The notes below the pieces were generated by a model that was given only the letters and a program-made list of their open reading frames with translations, had not been told where the DNA came from and made no database searches. A DNA stretch of 64,000 nucleotides, from assembly GCA_017447445.1 (NCBI GenBank), contig JAFSNK010000003.1, forward strand, positions 78,288 through 142,287. Direction: 5' to 3'. Source of the stretch: Clostridia bacterium (GTDB lineage Bacteria; Bacillota; Clostridia; Oscillospirales; CAG-382). Position numbers and translations under genes: made by a program. Shown piece by piece: positions 58,410-64,000 of the stretch (position 1 is the stretch's first letter; every line of letters begins with the position of its first letter).

Positions 58410-60733
58410 TGAAATCACTCAAGAATATGCTGCGCCAGGACAAAGAGCAGTATAAGGTCCCGAAGACCGTTCACGACTATATCCCGATCGCCGGCGTCTA
58501 CACAGACGGTATCTTCAGGGTCGGAAACAAGTTCACCAAGTCTTTCGCCTTTGAGGACATCAACTACCTTGTCGCCAGCAAGGAAGACAAGGAAACGATG
58601 TTTCTCGCGTACTCGGAGCTTTTGAACTCTCTCGACAGCGGCGCAACGACAAAGCTGACGATCAACAACCACAAGCTCAACCGCAACGACTTTGAAAAGA
58701 ATATCCTCATGCCGGAGCGTGACGACGAGCTTGCCGTCTACCGCAGAGAGTACAACGATATGCTCCGCGAAAAGGCGGCGGACGCAAACGGCATCGTCCA
58801 GACGAAGTACATCACAATCTCCATCGTCAAGAAGGATATCGAAGAAGCACGGCAGTATTTTTCCCGCGTTGGCTCCGACCTTGTGGCGCACTTCAACGCG
58901 CTCGGCTCCAAGTGTACCGAGCTGGACGCGACGGAACGCCTGCGTATTCTGCACGACTTCTACCGTCCGGGACAGGAAGTATACTTCCACTTTGATATGG
59001 CGGAGATGGCGAAAAAGGGACACGACTTTAAGGACTATATCTGCCCGGACAGCATCGAACGTTTCGACGACTATGTGAAGCTCGGCGACAAGTATGCACG
59101 GGTCCTCTTCATCAAAGACCTTGCGGCGTATATCAAGGACAGCATGGTTTCCGAGCTGACCGAACTCAACCGTAACCTGATGCTCTCCATCGACGTCGTG
59201 CCGATCCCGACCGACGAGGCGGTAAGGGAGGTCGAGAACAGACTTCTCGGCGTCGAGACGAACATCACGAACTGGCAGAGAAAGCAGAATCAGAACAACA
59301 ACTTCTCCGCCGTCGTGCCGTATGACATGGAGCTTCAGAGAAAGGAAAGCAAGGAGTTCCTCGACGATCTGACCACCCGCGACCAGCGGATGATGTGTGC
59401 GACGATCACACTCGTCCATGTGGCGGATACGAAAGAGGAACTCGACTCGGACACCGAGGCGCTGCTCTCCACGGCAAGGCGGCATCTCTGCCAGCTTGCC
59501 GTTCTGAAGTTTCAGCAGATGGACGGGCTCAACACCGTGCTGCCCATCGGTTGCAGAAGGATCAACGTGCTGAGAACGCTGACAACCGAAAGCCTCGCAG
59601 TCTTCATGCCCTTCAAGGTGCAGGAGATCGGACACGAGCGCGGCATCTACTACGGGCAGAACGCCATCAGCAACAATATGATCATCGCCAACCGCCGTTG
59701 CCTGCTGAACGGCAACTCGTTCATCCTCGGCGTGTCCGGTTCCGGCAAGTCGTTCACCGGCAAGTGTGAAATCTCGAACCTCATGCTCGACGGCGACGCG
59801 GACATTATCATCATCGACCCGGAGCGTGAGTATGCGCCGTTGGTCAAGGCGCTCGGTGGTGAGATCATCGACATTTCTGCGACGAGCAAGAACCACATCA
59901 ACGCAATGGATATGAACAAGGAATACGGCGACGGGGAGGACCCCGTGATCCTGAAATCCGAGTTCATTCTGTCACTTTGCGAACAGCTCATCGGTTCGAG
60001 AAGCCTCGGCGCAAAGGAGAAGTCGCTGATTGATCGCTGCACCAAGAGCGTGTACCGCAACTACAAGAAGCGCGGCTATACCGGAACTGTCCCAACGCTC
60101 AAGGAGTTCCGTGCAGAGCTGCTCAAGCAGGAGGAGCCCGAAGCGCAGGACATCGCACTTGCCATCGAACTGTTCACGGACGGCTCGCTTGACACCTTCG
60201 CCAAGAAGACGAACGTGAACGTGGACAGCCGCCTTATCTGCTATGACATCCTCGATCTCGGCAAACAGCTTCTGCCCATCGGTATGCTCGTCGTCCTCGA
60301 CAGCATTCTCAACCGAATCACGGCGAACAGAGCGAAAGGAAAGAACACCTTTATCTTCATCGACGAGATCTATCTGCTGTTCCAGCACGAGTACAGCGCA
60401 AACTTCCTCTTCACGCTTTGGAAGCGTGTGCGTAAGTACGGCGCGTTCTGCACCGGTATCACGCAGAATGTGGACGACCTCTTGCAGAGCCACACCGCGA
60501 GAACGATGCTCGCCAACTCCGAGTTTGTCATCATGCTCAACCAGGCGACGACCGACCGTGTGAAGCTTGCCGAGCTTTTGAACATCTCCGACACCCAGCT
60601 TTCCTATATCACCAACGTGGAGGCAGGACGGGGACTGATGAAGGTCGGTTTCGCGCTCGTTCCATTCGTCAACAGGTTCCCGAAGAACACGCAGCTCTAT
60701 AAGCTCATGACCACGAAATTCGGTGAGAAGTAA
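58406..60733 (+). CDS. VirB4/TraE-type conjugation ATPase
   Basis: 775 residues. The N-terminal half carries the usual VirB4 CagE-like region; the core has NGNSFILGVSGSGKSFTGKC with the P-loop at about residues 442-449, DADIIIIDPEREYAPLVKAL, the Walker B segment NTFIFIDEIYLLFQHEYSAN, and the glutamine-rich motif FCTGITQNVDDLLQSHTA. It energises T4SS assembly and substrate transfer on the cytosolic side. It is the largest and best conserved T4SS protein and identifies the system as FATA-like together with PrgI and Maff2. GC content is at the level of the neighbouring element genes by eye. Confidence 0.95.
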   Translation: MMKSLKNMLRQDKEQYKVPKTVHDYIPIAGVYTDGIFRVGNKFTKSFAFEDINYLVASKEDKETMFLAYSELLNSLDSGATTKLTINNHKLNRNDFEKNILMPERDDELAVYRREYNDMLREKAADANGIVQTKYITISIVKKDIEEARQYFSRVGSDLVAHFNALGSKCTELDATERLRILHDFYRPGQEVYFHFDMAEMAKKGHDFKDYICPDSIERFDDYVKLGDKYARVLFIKDLAAYIKDSMVSELTELNRNLMLSIDVVPIPTDEAVREVENRLLGVETNITNWQRKQNQNNNFSAVVPYDMELQRKESKEFLDDLTTRDQRMMCATITLVHVADTKEELDSDTEALLSTARRHLCQLAVLKFQQMDGLNTVLPIGCRRINVLRTLTTESLAVFMPFKVQEIGHERGIYYGQNAISNNMIIANRRCLLNGNSFILGVSGSGKSFTGKCEISNLMLDGDADIIIIDPEREYAPLVKALGGEIIDISATSKNHINAMDMNKEYGDGEDPVILKSEFILSLCEQLIGSRSLGAKEKSLIDRCTKSVYRNYKKRGYTGTVPTLKEFRAELLKQEEPEAQDIALAIELFTDGSLDTFAKKTNVNVDSRLICYDILDLGKQLLPIGMLVVLDSILNRITANRAKGKNTFIFIDEIYLLFQHEYSANFLFTLWKRVRKYGAFCTGITQNVDDLLQSHTARTMLANSEFVIMLNQATTDRVKLAELLNISDTQLSYITNVEAGRGLMKVGFALVPFVNRFPKNTQLYKLMTTKFGEK

Positions 60734-60747
60734 GGGGGTGAAAGCAA

Positions 60748-61488
60748 ATGGATGATTTGAAAAGCAATCCACAGATCGAAGAGCTGATGGACACCCTTGA
60801 GAAAAACGATCTGCACAAGGAGAAGACGGAAGTTGAATCCCTCGTAGACTATATTGGCGACATGGAACAGACGCTATCCGAAATGCTCAAGGAGATGCAG
60901 GATATGCGGCAGGAGATCAACCTGATTCACAACAGTACGCTGAAAGCCAAGTGCGAGGTTCTCGTTCAGAAGACCGAGAAGAGCATCAATCAGGTGGTCG
61001 CCGTTGTGAAGAAGGTGAAGGACAATCTCGTTCAGTCCGCAAAGAACGCCGTCAAAGCGTTCAAGGAAAAAGGCAGAGACGCCTTTGTGAAAGCGGTCCG
61101 TGCCATGAAGGTTCCCGAAACGCTGGACAAGCTCACAGGATTGTTCCTGATCTGCTCGAAGGACGCAAAGGAGAACGCTGTTCAGCTTCAGTCGATGCAG
61201 TCAGAGCTTTCGACAGCAAAGGGACATCTTAAGAACGTCGGTCTGCTTTTGATCGGCAAATCCGCAAGAGAGGCGGAGGAGGTCAAGTTGGACAAGGGCG
61301 TTCTCGGTCGGCTCGGCAAGCTGATGGAGAAGATCGGCAAGGGCTTTGAAGGTGCGGCGCAGAGGGCAGCAGACCGTGCTGACAAGATCCGCTCCGAACA
61401 CGTCAGAGAGTCGGTCAAGATTACACTCGATGCTCTGAAAGGCATTCCCAGAGGGCTGGCAAGGAACGAACCGTCCCGCGACAGATAA
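60748..61488 (+). CDS. DUF6674-like element protein
   Basis: 246 residues, ATG with AAGGGGGTG upstream. Mostly helical with long charged stretches: NPQIEELMDTLEKNDLHKEK, then YIGDMEQTLSEMLKEMQDMR, later GKSAREAEEVKLDKGVLGRL. It lacks membrane helices and enzyme motifs. From memory it matches the DUF6674 family that occurs between VirB4 and the CHAP hydrolase genes in Clostridia elements. A T4SS scaffold or accessory role fits its position. Confidence 0.78.
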   Translation: MDDLKSNPQIEELMDTLEKNDLHKEKTEVESLVDYIGDMEQTLSEMLKEMQDMRQEINLIHNSTLKAKCEVLVQKTEKSINQVVAVVKKVKDNLVQSAKNAVKAFKEKGRDAFVKAVRAMKVPETLDKLTGLFLICSKDAKENAVQLQSMQSELSTAKGHLKNVGLLLIGKSAREAEEVKLDKGVLGRLGKLMEKIGKGFEGAAQRAADRADKIRSEHVRESVKITLDALKGIPRGLARNEPSRDR

Positions 61489-61502
61489 GGAGGTGACGCT
61501 CC

Positions 61503-63173
61503 GTGAAGGAAATCAAGACAAAGGATGCCGGTAAAGGCGCTCGCTTCGTGAATAAATCCTCCGAGCTGTCCTCCCGCATGAAACGGGGGCTGATCCGGGC
61601 AAAGGATAACGTCAAAAACCTTGCCGACGACGGGCAGGTTACGCCGGAAGAGTACGCAGAGGATAAGATCAAGTACGCCTCCGAAGACGCAGCCGGAGAG
61701 GTCGCTCACGATTCCAAAGAGACGGTCAAAAAGACCTACGACGGGAGCAAGCGCCTTGTTCAGCAGATCAAGCAGAAGCGTCAGTCGGGCGAGACCATCA
61801 AGCAGACCGAGAAATCCACCGGAAAGCAGAACTTCAAGACAATGAAGAGGAATATCAAGACGGCGGGAAGCTCGACAGGCAAGACGGTCAAGACATCCGA
61901 AGCGACGGCTCGAACAACGGTCAAGACGACACAGAAAGCGGCCAAGACCGCCGAGCAGACGGCAAAGGCGGCGAAGAAAGCGGCGGAGGCATCGGCAAAG
62001 GCGGCAAAGAGGTCCGCAGAAGCAGCGAAGGCGGCGGCGAAAGCTGCCGCCCAAGCCGCAAAGGTCACAGCAAAAGCAGTAGTCGCCGCCGCCAAAGCGA
62101 TAGCATCCGGCGTGAAAGCCCTTATTGCCGCAATCGCGGAGGGAGGTTGGGTCGCGGTGGTAGCAATCATCGTCATCCTCCTGATTGTTGTTGTCGCTCT
62201 GATCGTCGGCTCCGGCTTCGGTATCTTCTACAGTATGGAGGACTCCGGCAGCGGAATGACGATGCGGGACGCCATCAGTGCGATCAACACAGAATACGAG
62301 GAAACCATTGCCAACCTCAAAAACAGTACATCGTATGACAAGCTCGAAATGTACGGCGGCAGAGCGAGGTGGCCCGATGTGCTTTCCGTTTATTCCGTGA
62401 AGACGACTTCGGATACCGTGGAAGGGCAGGAAGTCGCCACGATGGACGAGGACAAGTTCGAGATCCTGCGGGAAGTCTTCTGGGATATGCACGTTATCTC
62501 CAGCAGAACGCAGGAGAAAACCGAAACCGAGATCATTGAAACGGAAGACGAGCAAGGCAATATCATCGAGACGACGCAGGAGGTCACAGTTACCTATCTC
62601 TACATCATCGTCCAGCACAAGACGCCTGAAGAAATGGCTGCCGCCTACAGCTTCAACAGCGATCAGATACAGCAGCTCGCAGAGCTGACCGACCCGAAGA
62701 ACAACAGACTATGGAACAATGTCCTGTATGGGTTCTCGACCGGAAACGATCAGATCGTCGAAGTCGCCAAGAGTCAGCTCGGAAATGAGGGCGGCGACAT
62801 TTACTGGATGTGGTATGGCTTCAATTACCATCCCGCATGGTGCGCGATCTTCGTATCCTGGTGCGCCAACGAGTGCGGCTTCATCGAAGAGGGCGTGATC
62901 CCGATGTTTGCAGGCTGCGACAACGGCGTCGCATGGTTCAGAGAGCGTGACGAGTGGAAAGACCGGGACTACATCCCGAATCCCGGCGACATCATCTTCT
63001 TCGATTGGGAGTATGACGGCTACACTGATACTGCCGATCACGTCGGCATCGTGGAGAGAGTTGACGGCGATACCGTTTATACCATCGAAGGCAACTCCGG
63101 CGATGCGGTCAGAGAGAAGCACTATACCATAGGCCAGAGAAACATTCTCGGTTACGGAACACCCGACTATTAA
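61503..63173 (+). CDS. CHAP-domain cell-wall hydrolase of the T4SS (VirB1-like)
   Basis: 556 residues, GTG start with AAGGAGGTGACG upstream. A cytosolic N-terminal ~200 residues are extremely Ala/Lys/Thr-rich with repeated short blocks (TAKAAKKAAEASAKAAKRSA), a coiled-coil-like region. A membrane helix follows (VAVVAIIVILLIVVVALIVG). The C-terminus is a CHAP/NlpC-like amidase: Cys447 in HPAWCAIFVSWCANECG and His513 in TADHVGIVERV. It opens peptidoglycan so that the conjugation channel can be built. The repeats are probably variable in number between elements. A strong terminator follows. Confidence 0.9.
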   Translation: MKEIKTKDAGKGARFVNKSSELSSRMKRGLIRAKDNVKNLADDGQVTPEEYAEDKIKYASEDAAGEVAHDSKETVKKTYDGSKRLVQQIKQKRQSGETIKQTEKSTGKQNFKTMKRNIKTAGSSTGKTVKTSEATARTTVKTTQKAAKTAEQTAKAAKKAAEASAKAAKRSAEAAKAAAKAAAQAAKVTAKAVVAAAKAIASGVKALIAAIAEGGWVAVVAIIVILLIVVVALIVGSGFGIFYSMEDSGSGMTMRDAISAINTEYEETIANLKNSTSYDKLEMYGGRARWPDVLSVYSVKTTSDTVEGQEVATMDEDKFEILREVFWDMHVISSRTQEKTETEIIETEDEQGNIIETTQEVTVTYLYIIVQHKTPEEMAAAYSFNSDQIQQLAELTDPKNNRLWNNVLYGFSTGNDQIVEVAKSQLGNEGGDIYWMWYGFNYHPAWCAIFVSWCANECGFIEEGVIPMFAGCDNGVAWFRERDEWKDRDYIPNPGDIIFFDWEYDGYTDTADHVGIVERVDGDTVYTIEGNSGDAVREKHYTIGQRNILGYGTPDY

Positions 63174-63178
63174 ACCGT

Positions 63179-63207
63179 GCCTCCGGCTCGCATTGCGGGT
63201 CGGAGGC
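63179..63207 (+). terminator. 13-bp terminator ending the transfer operon
   Basis: GCCTCCG (63179-63185) with CGGAGGC (63201-63207) and inner GCTCGC/GCGGGT around loop ATT. The T tail is weak (TGTGTTC), but the stem is very stable. Confidence 0.7.
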
Positions 63208-63247
63208 TGTGTTCACACAATCAATACAACGATGTCAAAAGTTAATC

Positions 63248-63276
63248 TTGTGTAAACCGGGGAAATGTGCTATACT
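63248..63276 (+). promoter_or_regulatory. Promoter of the HTH gene
   Basis: TTGTGT (63248-63253), 17-base spacer, TATACT (63271-63276) with an extended TG at 63268. The first promoter clearly seen after the long transfer operon. Confidence 0.7.
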
Positions 63277-63304
63277 ATAGAAAACAAAGACGGAGAACGG
63301 TAGT

Positions 63305-63766
63305 ATGGGAAAGAATCAATACCTCATCAGATTGACAGTTGAAGAACGTCAATACCTGAACGAGATCATCAATAAAGTAGATCAAACCGAACGTGCGGTC
63401 ATGCGAGCAAAGATTCTTCTTCGGTCTGATTTGAACTCCTATAAGGATGCTTCTTTGCTTCAGGTTGCAGAAGCACTTGGTACGTCTCATACGACTGTTC
63501 TGACCGTGCGGACGGAGTATCATAAACTCGGAATCAACAAAGCGGTTTTTCGTAAAGGACGCTCCGATAACATCGCCACACGGCGAATCAATACGGAAGT
63601 CAGAGCGAAGATTGCAGCAATCACACAAGAAGAACCACCGTCAGGACACAAAAGATGGTCGCTTCGATTGATTGCATCCGAAGCTGAAAGACGAGGGATC
63701 GTGACAAGCATTTCGGCGGACACGGTTGCGTCAATTCTGAAAGCGGCAGATGTAAATCTGCAATAA
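63305..63766 (+). CDS. IS630-type transposase helix-turn-helix half (no catalytic domain)
   Basis: 153 residues, ATG with CGGAGAA upstream, own promoter and terminator. The sequence IRLTVEERQYLNEIINKVDQ, then RAVMRAKILLRSDLNSYKDA, then LLQVAEALGTSHTTVLTVR and KGRSDNIATRRINTEVRAKI matches the two N-terminal DNA-binding domains of IS630-like transposases. The DDE catalytic part that should follow is absent: the frame ends at 63766 and a terminator stands directly behind it. It may be a remnant of an IS or a domesticated DNA-binding regulator. No terminal inverted repeats were found around it. Confidence 0.75.
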   Translation: MGKNQYLIRLTVEERQYLNEIINKVDQTERAVMRAKILLRSDLNSYKDASLLQVAEALGTSHTTVLTVRTEYHKLGINKAVFRKGRSDNIATRRINTEVRAKIAAITQEEPPSGHKRWSLRLIASEAERRGIVTSISADTVASILKAADVNLQ

Positions 63767-63783
63767 CAATATGGCATGGATTT

Positions 63784-63810
63784 TGCTCCCTTGAAAGAGG
63801 GAGCATTTTT
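63784..63810 (+). terminator. Intrinsic terminator after the HTH gene
   Basis: TGCTCCCT (63784-63791) with AGGGAGCA (63798-63805), loop TGAAAG, followed by TTTTT. Confidence 0.85.
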
Positions 63811-63874
63811 CATGCCCGAAAACAGACATTTCTACCTTCATCATGGCAATAAAACGAAGTGGAGGAGAAACTAA

Positions 63875-64000
63875 TTGGAGAAAGAAAAAGAAACCATTGA
63901 CCGCAACGAACTTGTGGATATTTCAACGGTGAAGATAAACACAGAGCTCCCGGTAAAGGAGCGCATCATGGACTATATCCGACAGATCAAAAATCCGTAC
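63875..64000 (+). CDS. DUF6870-like element protein (3'-truncated)
   Basis: 42 codons are visible from TTG 63875, with GGAGGAG upstream, and the frame is open at the window edge. LVDISTVKINTELPVKERIM, then DYIRQIKNPY, resembles, from memory, DUF6870, a small protein frequently present in Clostridia conjugative elements near their right part. It indicates that the element continues beyond 64000. Function unknown. Confidence 0.65.
   Translation, partial: MEKEKETIDRNELVDISTVKINTELPVKERIMDYIRQIKNPY

Larger units (their letters stand above)
19449..64000 (+). mobile_element. Integrative and conjugative element (Tn1549-like/FATA-type), right end outside window
   Basis: A nearly unbroken set of element genes: LexA-like regulator, ParAB, Tad-like pilus, giant methylase-helicase, MobC, relaxase, VirD4, Maff2, PrgI, VirB4 and CHAP hydrolase. 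No integrase, excisionase or direct-repeat attachment site is visible, so the left boundary is a guess based on the composition change near 18.45-19.6 kb, and the right end lies beyond the window. A plasmid origin is also not seen; ParAB occurs in both element types. Confidence 0.8.

Noticed and set aside
58415..59896. A 493-codon open frame on the minus strand inside the VirB4 gene
   Set aside because: Shadow of the VirB4 frame, without recognisable domains; the sense frame has intact Walker motifs nearby.
61188..62618. A long minus-strand frame rich in Cys/Arg/Leu opposite the CHAP gene
   Set aside because: The odd composition is the reverse complement of the Ala/Lys repeats of the CHAP protein.
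1..64000. CRISPR array, tRNA, rRNA, integrase gene or attachment-site direct repeats
   Set aside because: None could be recognised by reading; the element ends therefore remain undefined.

Overview
The window looks like a Gram-positive gut Clostridia chromosome (Oscillospiraceae/Ruminococcaceae-like). The evidence is strong AGGAGG ribosome sites with frequent GTG/TTG starts, a SpoVG-family gene, a lipobox protein, and a conjugation gene set of the Tn1549/Maff2/PrgI/CHAP type found in Firmicutes. All convincing genes are on the + strand. I see no rRNA, tRNA or CRISPR array. No integrase or attachment site is visible, so the ends of the mobile element cannot be placed.

Region 1 (1-17275), surface polysaccharide locus, by eye AT-rich. 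It starts inside an initiating sugar-phosphate transferase. An unusual small-molecule cassette follows: ATP-grasp ligase, Asp/Glu-type racemase, PIG-L deacetylase, two hexapeptide acyltransferases (one frameshifted at a run of nine G), AMP ligase, acyl carrier protein, DRE-TIM aldolase, Gfo/Idh dehydrogenase and a 3-dehydroquinate-synthase-type cyclase. Then come a GT2 glycosyltransferase, Wzy-like polymerase, CDP-glycerol glycerophosphotransferase, Wzx flippase, glycerol-3-phosphate cytidylyltransferase, an NTP_transf_5 protein and GalE. Together they suggest a Wzx/Wzy-type glycan carrying glycerol-phosphate and an activated-acyl or amino-acid decoration.

Region 2 (17294-19448): a putative AbiJ-like/DUF559 nuclease defence protein and a WYL regulator, followed by a clear change to GC-richer DNA.

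Region 3 (about 19.5-24.4 kb), control and maintenance of the mobile element: LexA-like repressor with an overlapping terminator, promoter and operator, small proteins, a sigma/HTH protein behind a hairpin that can hide its ribosome site, a roughly 320-nt candidate structured RNA, ParA, ParB and SpoVG.

Region 4 (24.4-36.1 kb): a complete Tad/type-IV-like pilus set. It has two tandem Flp-like pilins, lipoprotein, prepilin peptidase, CpaB-, TadZ-, TadA-, TadB- and TadC-like proteins, two TadE-like pseudopilins, a Cys-rich membrane protein and a 992-residue secreted protein. Four pilin-like proteins share an E-G-Y-V motif before the hydrophobic helix.

Region 5 (36.1-51.1 kb): accessory proteins around a 2904-residue methylase/helicase. 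A TnpV-family gene is encoded inside its linker in another reading frame.

Region 6 (51.1-63.2 kb), DNA transfer: a long inverted repeat (candidate oriT), MobC, MOBP-type relaxase, DUF3801/PcfB, ArdC-like, VirD4, Maff2, VirB6-like, PrgI, VirB4, DUF6674 and a CHAP hydrolase. The pilus of region 4 may help mating pairs attach, and region 6 would process and move the DNA. The element continues beyond the right edge (DUF6870-like start at 63875). Family names are recalled from motifs; no database was searched.
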